From Pseudomonas putida (GTDB taxonomy: Bacteria; Pseudomonadota; Gammaproteobacteria; Pseudomonadales; Pseudomonadaceae), in assembly GCF_028682635.1 (NCBI RefSeq), contig NZ_JANHLK010000013.1, forward strand, positions 124,001 through 188,000: 64,000 nt of DNA, read 5' to 3'. Below are positions 17,803 to 26,764 of the stretch, one piece after another. Within the stretch, counting starts at the first letter, position 1, and every line of letters starts with the position of its first letter. Position numbers and translations under genes: made by a program. The notes beneath the pieces were generated by a model. It was given only the letters and a program-made list of their open reading frames with translations, was not told the origin of the DNA and did not search any database.

Positions 17803-19469
17803 TCGTCCATGAAGCGACGTCCGAGCGAGCGATCATTCTTGCACCGCTCGGGCGCGACAGTCAGATCGCCATGATGCTGCTCAACGAGGCAGGCTTCGCC
17901 GGAGTCGTCAGCAACGACCTGCCGGGGCTTTGCCAGGAACTGGAGCAAGGCGCCGGCTTGTTGCTCATGTCCAGCGAAGCCTTGCTGCACAGCGACCTTG
18001 AGCCGCTGCTCGGGCTGATCGAGCAACAACCGGCCTGGTCCGATTTGCCGATCGTGCTGCTGACCCACCACGGTGGCCCGGAACAAAATCCGGCGTCACG
18101 CTTTGGCCCCCTCCTGGGCAATGTCACGTACCTGGAACGGCCCTTCCACCCGGAAACCTTGATCAGCATGGTCGCCGCCGCCCTGCGCGGACGCCGACGA
18201 CAATATGAAGCCAGGGATCGGCTGGTGGACCTGAGCCAAAGCGAGCTGCGCCTGCAAAACACCCTCGAGACCCTGGAGCAGCAGGTCGAAGAGCGCACCG
18301 CACAACTGCGCCACAACGAGGAAGTGTTGCGTCAGTCGCAAAAAATGGAAGCGGTCGGCCAACTCACCGGTGGCATCGCCCATGACTTCAACAACATGCT
18401 GACCGGCATCATCGGCAGCCTGGAACTGTTGCGCCGACGCCTGGCCCGGGGGCGCACCGAGGATCTCGACAGCCTGATCGACCTCGGCGTGACTTCGGCC
18501 AACCGCGCCGCGAGCCTGACCCACCGGCTGTTGGCGTTTTCCCGGCGCCAGTCGCTCGATTCCAAGCCCGTGCAGATGAACACCCTGGTGGTGTCCATGG
18601 GCGAACTGTTGCAGCGCAGCATCAACGAAAGCATTCACCTGGACATGCAGTTGGACGAGCAGCTGTGGGTCGCCGAAGCCGACCCCAATCAACTGGAAAG
18701 CGCCCTGCTCAACCTGGTCATCAATGCCCGCGACGCCATGCCCAATGGCGGAAAACTGCTGGTGCAGACCTCCAACCGCCACCTGGACGCCGAATTCACC
18801 CAGCCCCACGGCAACCTCAAGCCCGGCGACTACGTGGTACTGAGCGTCACCGACAATGGCTGCGGCATGCCGCAAAGTACGATCAATCGAGCCTTCGACC
18901 CGTTCTTTACCACCAAGCCCATCGGCCAGGGCACCGGCCTCGGGTTGTCGATGATCTATGGCTTCAGCAAACAATCGGGCGGGCATGTCGCCATTCATAG
19001 CGAAGTCGGCACAGGCACCACGGTTAACCTGTATCTGCCGCGTTTTGGCGGAGACCTGCCCGAGGACCAGCCGATCGACACGGAACATCCTCCCTACGCG
19101 CAAAACGGCGAGACCGTGCTGATCGTCGAGGACGATCCGGCGGTGCGGCAATTGGTCAGCAACGTGCTGGGCGACTTGGGCTATGCCTTCGTCGAGGCCT
19201 GTGATGCCGACACGGCAATGCCGATCCTCGACTCGACCCAGCGCATCGACCTGTTGATCAGCGACGTCGGCCTGCCCGGCATGAACGGCCGGCAACTGGC
19301 GGAAATCGGCCGGCAGCTGCGGCCGGACCTGAGGGTCCTGTTCATCACCGGGTATGCCGAGCACGCGGCGGTGCGCGGCGGGTTCCTCGATCCGGGCATG
19401 CAGATGATCACCAAGCCATTCACCTTCGACCTGTTGACGGCCAAGGTGCAGGAGATGATTCGCGCCTGA
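17799..19469 (+). CDS. Hybrid histidine kinase coupled to the KaiC-like gene
   Basis: A 556 aa soluble hybrid kinase. Residues 1-130 look like a degenerate receiver or sensor (RAIILAPLGRDSQIAMMLL), followed by a coiled coil (about 135-180). The HisKA box GGIAHDFNNMLTGIIG (about 190-205) follows, then the HATPase domain (DNGCGMPQ, GTGLGLSMIYGF) and a C-terminal receiver (about 440-555) with VLIVEDDPAV, phospho-Asp in LLISDVGLPG and a K in ITKPF. The HDFNN H-box subfamily is typical of kinases acting on CheY-like receivers. The GTG start overlaps the kaiC stop, so the two proteins probably act together. No TM segment is seen. Confidence 0.9.
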   Translation: MIVHEATSERAIILAPLGRDSQIAMMLLNEAGFAGVVSNDLPGLCQELEQGAGLLLMSSEALLHSDLEPLLGLIEQQPAWSDLPIVLLTHHGGPEQNPASRFGPLLGNVTYLERPFHPETLISMVAAALRGRRRQYEARDRLVDLSQSELRLQNTLETLEQQVEERTAQLRHNEEVLRQSQKMEAVGQLTGGIAHDFNNMLTGIIGSLELLRRRLARGRTEDLDSLIDLGVTSANRAASLTHRLLAFSRRQSLDSKPVQMNTLVVSMGELLQRSINESIHLDMQLDEQLWVAEADPNQLESALLNLVINARDAMPNGGKLLVQTSNRHLDAEFTQPHGNLKPGDYVVLSVTDNGCGMPQSTINRAFDPFFTTKPIGQGTGLGLSMIYGFSKQSGGHVAIHSEVGTGTTVNLYLPRFGGDLPEDQPIDTEHPPYAQNGETVLIVEDDPAVRQLVSNVLGDLGYAFVEACDADTAMPILDSTQRIDLLISDVGLPGMNGRQLAEIGRQLRPDLRVLFITGYAEHAAVRGGFLDPGMQMITKPFTFDLLTAKVQEMIRA

Positions 19470-19496
19470 TCCCGTTCAGAACACACCACTCCCTGT

Positions 19497-19581
19497 GTAG
19501 GAGCTGCCGCAGGCTGCGATCTTTTGATCTTGATCTATAAAAAAGCAAGGTCAAAAGATCGCAGCCTTCGGCAGCTCCTAC
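19497..19581. repeat. Paired REP element (GTAGGAGCTGCCGCAGGCTGCGATCTTTTGATC type)
   Basis: Inverted copies of a long REP variant flank about 25 bases. The right-hand copy abuts the leftward response regulator gene so closely that its GTAGGAG supplies the TAG stop (19578-19580). Confidence 0.87.
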
Positions 19582-19955
19582 GACAGCATTTCCTGCATCA
19601 TTTCCTGCAATCGGTCGAGATCGAAGGGCTTCTCCAGAATCGGTGCCTTGCGCGTGATCGGGCTGTCCGTCTCGCGGATTTCCTGGGCGTAGCCGCTGAT
19701 GAAAATCACCTTGAGCTCGGGCCGCAGCTTCACCGCGGGTTCGGCGATCTGCACGCCGGAGATTCCGCCCGGCAGGCGGAAGTCGGTGATCATCATGTCC
19801 AGGTGCGGCTTGCTGGCGAGGATCTCAAAGGCCTGCTCGCCGTTCTCGGCCTGCAGGACCCGGTAGCCCTCCCCCGACAGGTAGGCCGAGAGCACCATCA
19901 GGATAGAGGGATCGTCCTCGACGACGAGGACTACATCTTGTGCATCTTCACTCAT
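19578..19955 (-). CDS. Single-domain CheY-like response regulator
   Basis: A 125 aa receiver domain without an output domain. It shows the acidic pair in VVEDDPS, the phospho-Asp in MMITDFRLPGG, the Thr/Ser position in FISGYA and the conserved Lys in EKPFDLDRL. It probably takes phosphate from a neighbouring hybrid kinase of the HDFNN type. The frame opens 7 codons earlier (19976), but MSEDAQD at 19955 is the likely start. Its stop codon TAG lies inside the REP core, so the last codons adjoin repeat DNA. Confidence 0.87.
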   Translation of the reverse strand: MSEDAQDVVLVVEDDPSILMVLSAYLSGEGYRVLQAENGEQAFEILASKPHLDMMITDFRLPGGISGVQIAEPAVKLRPELKVIFISGYAQEIRETDSPITRKAPILEKPFDLDRLQEMMQEMLS

Positions 19956-20032
19956 GGGAAGCCTTTGTTCGGTCAATAGCTGCTGATACGACCGTGGGGT
20001 CGATCAGAGGTTGCGTTTATCTGGCTGTTTTC

Positions 20033-21214
20033 CTACAGCGGCAGACAAACGCGAAACAGGGCGCCTTCGCCAATCCGGCTTTCGACGGTAATGGTGCCGC
20101 CATGGGCGGCAACTATCTGTTCGGAAATAAACAACCCCAGGCCCAGCCCGGCGGCAACATGGTTGGCCGAGACGCGCTCGAATTGCTGGAAAATTCGCTG
20201 TTGGTTCTCTTCACTGATGCCGATTCCGCTATCACGGACTTCGACCCGTGCCTCACCGTTCTCACTGTACACCTTAAGGCTGATCGGGCTCTTGGCGCCA
20301 TAACGCAAGGCGTTGGTCAGCAGGTTGGAAATCACCTGTTCAATGCGAAATTCATCCCAATCGCCCATCACCGGTTGCTCGGCGTCAAGACTGACCGACG
20401 CCTCGGCGGCCTCGATCTGCGGGGCGAAATTCTGTACCAAACCCCGAGCCAGCGCCGCCAGGTCGAAGTGTGTGGGGCGGATCGACAACTTGCCGGTGCG
20501 GATGCGTGACACATCCAGCATGTCTTCGATCAGGCGGATCAGGCTCTTGATTTGCCGTTCGTCGCGATCGACCATGGCGTGCATCTTGTCGAGGGTAAAC
20601 GCCGCGGCGTTGTCCCGGGCCAGGTGCATCTTGCGCAACTGGGTTTCGAGAATCAGGCCATTGAGCGGCGTGCGCACCTCATGGGCAACGATGGACATGA
20701 AATCATCGCGCATGCGCACCGCCTGCTCCAGCTCCAGCTGGGTACTCTGCAACTGCTGGAGCAGCGCTTCCTGCTCGCGGCGGCTGCGCTCAAGCGCTTC
20801 GACCTGTTGTTTCATGGCCTTGCTCTGGCGGTAAAGGTCGACGAAGACGTTGACCTTGCTCTTGACCGCCTGGATATCCAGGGGTTTGTGCAGGAAGTCG
20901 ACGGCGCCGCTTTCGTAGCCCTTGAACGCGTAGTTCAGTTCGCGACCGGCGGCGCTGACGAACACGATCGGGATGTTTCGGGTCTTTTCCGTACCGCGCA
21001 TCAACTCGGCCAGCTCGAAGCCATTCATGCCGGGCATCTGCACGTCGAGGATGGCCATCGCGAATTCGTGTTGCAACAGCAGCGACAAGGCCTCATCGGC
21101 AGACAGCGCCTTGTAGACCAGACGGTCTTCACGGGCGATCAGCGCTTCGAGCGCCAGCAGATTTTCCGGCAGATCGTCGACGATCAGCAGTTTGGCCTGA
21201 ATATTACTTAGCAT
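20033..21214 (-). CDS. Receiver-histidine kinase (REC-HisKA-HATPase)
   Basis: A 393 aa soluble kinase with an N-terminal receiver (about residues 8-125: LLIVDDLPEN, phospho-Asp in AILDVQMPGMNG, Lys in LHKPLD). A coiled coil (about 125-165), a HisKA box FMSIVAHEVRTPLNG and a HATPase domain (RDSGIGI, GLGLGLFISEQ) follow. The start overlaps the cheB stop by 7 bases (ATGCTAA), making it the last gene of the kinase-cheR-cheB operon. The arrangement suggests a phosphorelay in which the upstream hybrid kinase or its methylation partners feed this receiver. Confidence 0.9.
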   Translation of the reverse strand: MLSNIQAKLLIVDDLPENLLALEALIAREDRLVYKALSADEALSLLLQHEFAMAILDVQMPGMNGFELAELMRGTEKTRNIPIVFVSAAGRELNYAFKGYESGAVDFLHKPLDIQAVKSKVNVFVDLYRQSKAMKQQVEALERSRREQEALLQQLQSTQLELEQAVRMRDDFMSIVAHEVRTPLNGLILETQLRKMHLARDNAAAFTLDKMHAMVDRDERQIKSLIRLIEDMLDVSRIRTGKLSIRPTHFDLAALARGLVQNFAPQIEAAEASVSLDAEQPVMGDWDEFRIEQVISNLLTNALRYGAKSPISLKVYSENGEARVEVRDSGIGISEENQQRIFQQFERVSANHVAAGLGLGLFISEQIVAAHGGTITVESRIGEGALFRVCLPL

Positions 21215-21801
21215 GCGATTCTTTCCAGCTCGACAAGCAAACGGCCGATGCCGCGTAGGGTGAGTATGTGGTCGGGTTGCAGGATATCCAGCGCCGCCTG
21301 GGGCATGGTCGCGACCTGGGCGTCCTCCGGGTCCTGGACGATGGTCAGCCCGCCACGCTGCTTGACCTGGGACAAGCCTCGCGCGCCATCCTGGTTGGCG
21401 CCGGTCAGCAACACCGCGGCCAGGGTCGGACCGTAGGCATCGGCGGACGATTCGAACAGATAATCGATGGCTGGCCGCGAATAATGCACTCGGTCCTCCA
21501 GGCTCAAGGAAAAACTGCGGTCCCGTTCAACCGACAAGTGATACCCGGGCGTGGCGAAATACAGGGTCCCGGCTTCGACCGGGGTCTTGTCCCGGGCTTC
21601 CAGGACCGGCAGCGACACACGCCGGGCGAAAACTTCCGCCAAATGGCTGCGGCGCTCGTCCGGCAGGTGCAGGACCACGATGATCGGCAATGCGAACCCC
21701 TCACGCAGGGGTCCGAGGATGTTCAGCAGCGCCTCTACCCCGCCGGCCGACGCACCGATCACAATCGCTTCAATGGAAGGTAAGCCCGTTGCGCTGTTCA
21801 T
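21208..21801 (-). CDS. cheB: Stand-alone CheB-type methylesterase
   Basis: A 197 aa protein consisting only of the CheB catalytic domain. GASAGG carries the nucleophile Ser, VVLHLPDERRS the His, and LLTGANQDGARGL the Asp of the triad. The usual N-terminal receiver is missing, so activity cannot be controlled by phosphorylation of its own domain. The ATG at 21801 overlaps the cheR stop (ATGA); a longer open frame to 21909 runs into cheR and is rejected. No methyl-accepting chemoreceptor is encoded in the window. The pair may modify a non-chemotaxis sensor, plausibly the CHASE3 kinase upstream. Confidence 0.88.
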   Translation of the reverse strand: MNSATGLPSIEAIVIGASAGGVEALLNILGPLREGFALPIIVVLHLPDERRSHLAEVFARRVSLPVLEARDKTPVEAGTLYFATPGYHLSVERDRSFSLSLEDRVHYSRPAIDYLFESSADAYGPTLAAVLLTGANQDGARGLSQVKQRGGLTIVQDPEDAQVATMPQAALDILQPDHILTLRGIGRLLVELERIAC

Positions 21802-22631
21802 GTTTTGCGATAGATCCGTTCTTGTTTGACCAACGGCTCGAACTGGTTGCCGAAGGCCGAAAAATCCGGGGTTTCCTTGCTGCCCAGCACCAGGAAACCA
21901 CGGTGGCAAAGCGACTCATGAAACAACCCGAAAGCGCGATCCTGTAGTTTTTTATTGAAGTAAATCAATACATTGCGACATGAAATTAATTGAGTTTCTG
22001 AAAACACACTGTCCGTCGCCAGGCTGTGATCGGCGAAGGTGACGTTTTCGCACAACGATTTGTCGAAAATCGCGTACCCATAGGCCGCCGTGTAGTAGTC
22101 GGCGAAGGAGCACTGGCCCCCGGCCTGCTGGTAGTTGGAAGTGTAGGCGCGGACATTTTCCATGGAGAAAATCCCCTGCTTGGCTTTTTCCAGCGAGCGC
22201 GGATTGATGTCGGTGGCGTAGATGATGGTGCGTTCGAGCAGGCCTTCTTCGCGCAGCAGGATGGCCATCGAATAGACTTCTTCACCGGTGCTGCACCCGG
22301 CGATCCAGATCTTGATCGACGGGTAAGTCTTGAGCAACGGCACCACCTCGCGGCGGATGGCGAGGAAGTGCGACGGGTCGCGAAACATTTCACTGACCGG
22401 GATCGTCAGCAGTTGCAGCAGCTGCATGAACGCCGTCGGGTCGTGCAGGACTTTTTCCTGCAACGCCGAGATGGTGTTGCACTCGAACTGGCTCAATGCA
22501 TGCGCCACCCGACGCTTGATCGATGCGCCGGAGTAATCGCGAAAATCGTAGCTGTACTTGAGGTAGATCGCCTCGATCAACAAGCGCAGTTCGATTTCGC
22601 TGCTGCGCTCCCCTGAATAATCACGCTCCAC
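21798..22631 (-). CDS. cheR: CheR-type methyltransferase
   Basis: A 277 aa SAM-dependent glutamate methyltransferase. It has the N-terminal helical CheR domain (about residues 1-75, SIKRRVAHAL), the SAM-binding loop IWIAGCSTGEEVYS and the NP-S-L-KA motif in ATDINPRSLEKAKQG. The GTG at 22631 shares its G with the TAG stop of the upstream kinase (TAGTG); the open frame continues to 22658. It is embedded between a hybrid kinase and a stand-alone CheB, outside any flagellar or chemotaxis cluster visible here. Confidence 0.9.
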   Translation of the reverse strand: MERDYSGERSSEIELRLLIEAIYLKYSYDFRDYSGASIKRRVAHALSQFECNTISALQEKVLHDPTAFMQLLQLLTIPVSEMFRDPSHFLAIRREVVPLLKTYPSIKIWIAGCSTGEEVYSMAILLREEGLLERTIIYATDINPRSLEKAKQGIFSMENVRAYTSNYQQAGGQCSFADYYTAAYGYAIFDKSLCENVTFADHSLATDSVFSETQLISCRNVLIYFNKKLQDRAFGLFHESLCHRGFLVLGSKETPDFSAFGNQFEPLVKQERIYRKT

Positions 22632-25600
22632 TAAATGCGTTCCATCTTCGGTAACCACACACGAATCAGCGAAAACAGGCGATCGAGGTCGATGGGCTTG
22701 GCCAGGTAATCGTTGGCGCCGGCCTGCAGGCAGCGCTCCTGATCGTCCTTCATGGCCTTGGCCGTCACCGCGATGATCGGCAGCTTGCGCCAGCGCGGCT
22801 CTTTGCGGATCAAGGTGGTGGCTTCGAAACCATCCATTTCCGGCATCATCACGTCCATCAACACCAGATCGATGTCTTCGAATTCATTCAATCGCTCGAT
22901 CGCTTCACGGCCGTTTCGGCCGATCACCACGACGGCGCCCTTTTGCTCCAGCGCACTGGTGAGGGCAAAGATGTTGCGAACATCGTCGTCCACCAGCAGC
23001 ACCTTGCGCCCCTCGAACACCTTGTCGCGACTGCGGGCGGTCTTGAGCATCTTCTGCCGGTCATGGGACAACCGTGATTCGACTTTGTGCAGAAAAAGTG
23101 TCACTTCGTCCAGCAGGCGCTCGGGGGAACGCGCGCCCTTGATGATGATCGAGCGCGAATACTTGCGCAGTTCGGCCTCTTCGTCCCGGGTCAGGTTGCG
23201 CCCGGTATAGACAATCACCGGCGGGAACGAGCAGATGTCCTCGGTGGACATGCGCTTGAGCAGATCGTTGCCGAGCATGTCCGGCAGCTTGAGGTCGATG
23301 ATCATGCAATCGAACACGGTGGTGCGCAGCAGTGCCAGGGCATCCTGCGCCAGGCCAACGGCGGTGATCTCTATGTCTTCATCGCCGATCAGCCGGGAGA
23401 TGCTGTCGCGTTGCAGATCGTCGTCCTCGACCAGCAGCACGCGCTTGACCTTCTGGGTCAGCTTGGCTTCCAGGCGCCCAAACACCTCCTTGAGTTCTTC
23501 GCGGGTGGTCGGCTTGACCGCATAACCGATGGCCCCCATGTGCATCGCGGCTTCGACCCGGTCTTCGACGGAAATCACATGCACCGGAATATGCCGGGTC
23601 TCGGCGTGCTCCTTGAGGCGTTGCAACACGGTCAGCCCGGAATGGTCCGGCAGGCGCATGTCCAGCAGGATGGCATCCGGAACGAATTGCCGGGCCAGGT
23701 CGTAGCCTTCGTCAGCGCCGTGGGCCACCAGGCACTGGTAACCCAGTTCATGGGCGAGGTCATAGAGGATGTTGGCAAAATTCGGCTCGTCCTCCACCAC
23801 CAGGATACAGCGCACGTCGAAAGGTGCCTTGAGACGGTCATCGTTGAAACGCGCGATCTCCTGGACCGGTGCCTGCGCTATCGCGACGGGCGCAACCCGG
23901 GTGCTCGTGTGGGTCGGCGAGGCACGCATCGGCTCGACGGGCTCCTCGCCCGGTTCGACATATTGCAGCGGCAGGATCAGGCTGAACGCGCTGCCCTGCC
24001 CCGGCGTGCTGGTGACGTTGATCGAGCCGCCGAGCAGCGCGGCCAGGTCGCGGGAAATCGACAGGCCCAGGCCTGTCCCGCCATAACGACGATTGGTGGT
24101 GCCGTCGGCCTGGCGAAAGGCTTCGAAAATGATTTCCTGTTGATCGTCGGCAATGCCGATCCCCGAATCGCTGACAATAAAGGCTATGCCGTTGTTCGGC
24201 GCCGCGCTCACGGTCAGGCTGACTCGGCCTCGCTCAGTGAACTTCACGGCGTTTGAGAGCAGATTCTTGATCACCTGCTCCACGCGCTGGCGGTCGGTAT
24301 ACATCATCAATGGCGCGCCGTCCTGCAACTCGACCGCAAACTCCAGTTGCTTGTCCGCCGCCAGGGGCTGGAACATGCCGCGCAAGCCGTCCACCAGGCG
24401 CGCAACGCTGGTGTTTTCCGGGCGTATCTCCAGTTTGCCGGCTTCGACCTTGGAAATATCGAGAATGTCGTTGATCAGGTTAAGCAAGTCGTTGCCGGCG
24501 GAGTAGATCGACTCGGCGAACTTGACCTGTTCGGCACTGAGGTTTTCCTGCGGGTTTTCCGCCAGCAACTTGGCCAGGATCAGCGAGCTGTTCAACGGCG
24601 TGCGCAGCTCGTGGGACATGTTGGCAAGGAATTCGGACTTGTACTTGCTCGAACGCTGCAATTCTTCGGCACGCTCTTCGAGCTGGGTCTGGGCCTGATT
24701 GAGCTCGGTATTCTTCAGGTCCATGGCGTCGCGTTGGTCGGCCAGCACCTGCGCCTGTTCGGCGAGCTGTTCGTTGGTCTGTTCCAGCTCGACCTGCTGG
24801 GTTTCCAGATGGGCCTGGGATTCCTTGAGAATCCTTGACTGCTCTTCAAGCTCTTCGTTGGCGGTCTTGAGTTCTTCCTGCTGCACCTGCAGTTCTTCGT
24901 TGAGCTGCTGGGTTTCGGCCAACACCTCCTGCAAGCGCTGGCGATAACGCGCGGCCTCGATTGAGGTGCCGATATTGCCGGCGATGAGCTCCAGCAGATC
25001 GATGTCCCGCTCGGTCAGCGGGCGCAGGAAGCCCAATTCGATCACGCCGTTGATCCGGTCGTCGTCGCTGGTCGGCACCACCAGCACGCTGCGCGGCAAG
25101 CCTTCGCCGAGACCGGAACTGACCTTGAAATAGTCGCTGGGCACATCGTCCAGGCGAATCAGGCGGCCCTGTTGCGCCACCTGGCCGACAATGCCTTCGT
25201 CGCTGTAGATCTGCTGCTCACGCTCCTGCTGCTCACGGGAAAACCCATAGGACGCCACGCGGCGCAGACCGCCGTGTTCTTCGCGTACATAAATGGCCGC
25301 CACGGCAGTGCCCAGGTACTGCGCGCAGAACTGCAGGATGTTGCGCCCCAGCAGGTTCAGCGACAGTTGCCCCAGCACTTGTTCGGCCAGTTGGGTCTGG
25401 CCGTTGCGCAGCCAGGCCTGTTGCTCCAGCCGGTGGGCACTGGCCTGTTGCGCCGCCAGGGTCGCCGCGAAGCTTTGCGACAGATTGACCAGATCGCGAC
25501 GACCGATGTACGCCAGCAATGCGCTGATAGCGGCAATGAACAACAGATAAAGGGTGATGCTCCAGATCGTGGTACGACGCACTTCCTCGTTGCGCGTGGC

Positions 25601-26119
25601 GCGCAACTGCTGCTCCATGTCGATCACGTCTTCGTACTGCTTGCGGATCTCATCGGTCAGGCGCTTGCCTTTCCCGGTCCTGACCGCCCCGCGGTAGTCA
25701 CCGTTGGCGCGCTGCAGTTCGATCATCGATTGCGCGTAACCGGCCCACTCCTGCTGCAAGGACTCCAGCCTGTGCAAGCGGTCAGTCTGGACCGGGTTGT
25801 CGGCGGTCAGCTCGAGCAGGGTCTTGAGCACGACCTCGATGCGCGGCTTGGCCGTTTCATAGGGTTCAAGGAACTTGTCATCGCTGGTGAGCAGGAAACC
25901 GCGCATGCCGGTTTCCAGATCGACCGTCAGCTTGACCGCCTCATTGGCGTTATTGATCACCCGGTCCGTGTGTTCGACCCACTGGATGGTCGACAGCAGA
26001 TAGGTGATCAGCGACACGAAGAAAACCGCACTGATGGCGCCGACGCCCAGCGGCAGGCTGATGTTGCGACTCAGGAGCTTACGGAATCGCTGCTCATCAA
26101 CCGAAGACTCAGAGGTCAT
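22631..26119 (-). CDS. CHASE3-GAF hybrid histidine kinase with three receivers
   Basis: A 1162 aa membrane sensor kinase. TM1 lies at about residues 18-40. It is followed by a periplasmic CHASE3-like helical domain with the DLETGMRGFLLTSDDKFLEPY hallmark (core ETGMRGFLLT), TM2 at about 185-210, a GAF domain (about 250-395) and a long Gln/Glu-rich coiled coil (about 395-505). The HisKA box MSHELRTPLNSSL, a HATPase domain (SDSGIGIADDQ, GTGLGLSISRDL) and three C-terminal receivers (LVVEDEPN, LLVEDDDL, LLVDDDVRN), each with its phospho-Asp, complete it. The start at 26119 follows an upstream open stretch of 15 codons and gives a clean TM1. It heads the operon with cheR, cheB and a receiver-kinase. 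Periplasmic ligand unknown. Confidence 0.92.
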   Translation of the reverse strand: MTSESSVDEQRFRKLLSRNISLPLGVGAISAVFFVSLITYLLSTIQWVEHTDRVINNANEAVKLTVDLETGMRGFLLTSDDKFLEPYETAKPRIEVVLKTLLELTADNPVQTDRLHRLESLQQEWAGYAQSMIELQRANGDYRGAVRTGKGKRLTDEIRKQYEDVIDMEQQLRATRNEEVRRTTIWSITLYLLFIAAISALLAYIGRRDLVNLSQSFAATLAAQQASAHRLEQQAWLRNGQTQLAEQVLGQLSLNLLGRNILQFCAQYLGTAVAAIYVREEHGGLRRVASYGFSREQQEREQQIYSDEGIVGQVAQQGRLIRLDDVPSDYFKVSSGLGEGLPRSVLVVPTSDDDRINGVIELGFLRPLTERDIDLLELIAGNIGTSIEAARYRQRLQEVLAETQQLNEELQVQQEELKTANEELEEQSRILKESQAHLETQQVELEQTNEQLAEQAQVLADQRDAMDLKNTELNQAQTQLEERAEELQRSSKYKSEFLANMSHELRTPLNSSLILAKLLAENPQENLSAEQVKFAESIYSAGNDLLNLINDILDISKVEAGKLEIRPENTSVARLVDGLRGMFQPLAADKQLEFAVELQDGAPLMMYTDRQRVEQVIKNLLSNAVKFTERGRVSLTVSAAPNNGIAFIVSDSGIGIADDQQEIIFEAFRQADGTTNRRYGGTGLGLSISRDLAALLGGSINVTSTPGQGSAFSLILPLQYVEPGEEPVEPMRASPTHTSTRVAPVAIAQAPVQEIARFNDDRLKAPFDVRCILVVEDEPNFANILYDLAHELGYQCLVAHGADEGYDLARQFVPDAILLDMRLPDHSGLTVLQRLKEHAETRHIPVHVISVEDRVEAAMHMGAIGYAVKPTTREELKEVFGRLEAKLTQKVKRVLLVEDDDLQRDSISRLIGDEDIEITAVGLAQDALALLRTTVFDCMIIDLKLPDMLGNDLLKRMSTEDICSFPPVIVYTGRNLTRDEEAELRKYSRSIIIKGARSPERLLDEVTLFLHKVESRLSHDRQKMLKTARSRDKVFEGRKVLLVDDDVRNIFALTSALEQKGAVVVIGRNGREAIERLNEFEDIDLVLMDVMMPEMDGFEATTLIRKEPRWRKLPIIAVTAKAMKDDQERCLQAGANDYLAKPIDLDRLFSLIRVWLPKMERI

Positions 26120-26380
26120 AGTTAAGCCTTGTTGAACCGATGAAAACCAAGGAGTTTGCCCCAAAACTGACGTAATGATCGAATTTTCTCACAGCGATGG
26201 GCGCAAAATCCCACATTCCACTGCTGCCGCGCCTGCACAGCGGTTATCCTTTGCCCAGGCGTATGCCGCCATTCTTTTTATAGCGCATGGGGAACTTGTC
26301 GGGATCCGTCACTTACTCATGCAAGAGAGCCGGCGATTTTGATCGGCCGAAAACCTAACCACCCTTTCGAGAGCGCCATC
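26120..26380. other. Divergent intergenic region between two signalling genes
   Basis: About 260 bases separate the divergent kinase and response regulator starts. Only weak promoter-like pieces were seen, among them GAACTT at 26293 without a matching -10. No RNA gene or strong hairpin was recognised. Confidence 0.4.
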
Positions 26381-26764
26381 ATGATCACCAACGCCCCCAC
26401 CATCCTGGTCGTCGAAGACGATGCCATCGTGCGCATGTTGATTGTCGACGTGCTGGAGGAGCTGGAGTTCAAGGTGCTTGAAGCAGATGGCAGCGAACAG
26501 GCGCTGGAGCTGATCAAGGACATGGGCCAGCACATTGACCTGATGATGACCGATGTCGGTCTTCCGGGCATGGACGGCCGCGAGCTGGCCATTGAAACGC
26601 GTACCCTGCGCCCCGCCCTGCCCATCCTGTTCGCCAGTGGTTACGCAGAAAATATCGATGTTCCGGATGGCATGCACCTGATTGGCAAACCCTTTTCCAT
26701 CGATCAGTTGCGCGACAAGGTTAAAGGTATACTGGTTGAGCCGCTTACAAACCTGCCCAAATGA
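26381..26764 (+). CDS. Single-domain CheY-like response regulator
   Basis: A 127 aa receiver with LVVEDDAIVRM, phospho-Asp in LMMTDVGLPGMDG, a Ser/Thr position in FASGYAE and the conserved Lys in IGKPFSIDQL. It has no output domain, is divergent from the CHASE3 hybrid kinase and is presumably its partner. The ATG at 26381 is used; the frame extends to a TTG at 26339. The last ~22 codons (from 26698) were copied during a tandem duplication and reappear, in frame, at the 3' end of the next gene. Confidence 0.9.
   Translation: MITNAPTILVVEDDAIVRMLIVDVLEELEFKVLEADGSEQALELIKDMGQHIDLMMTDVGLPGMDGRELAIETRTLRPALPILFASGYAENIDVPDGMHLIGKPFSIDQLRDKVKGILVEPLTNLPK

Noticed and set aside
26293..26330. Possible AlgU/ECF promoter (GAACTT) before the response regulator
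   Set aside because: No acceptable -10 at 16-17 bases spacing was found.
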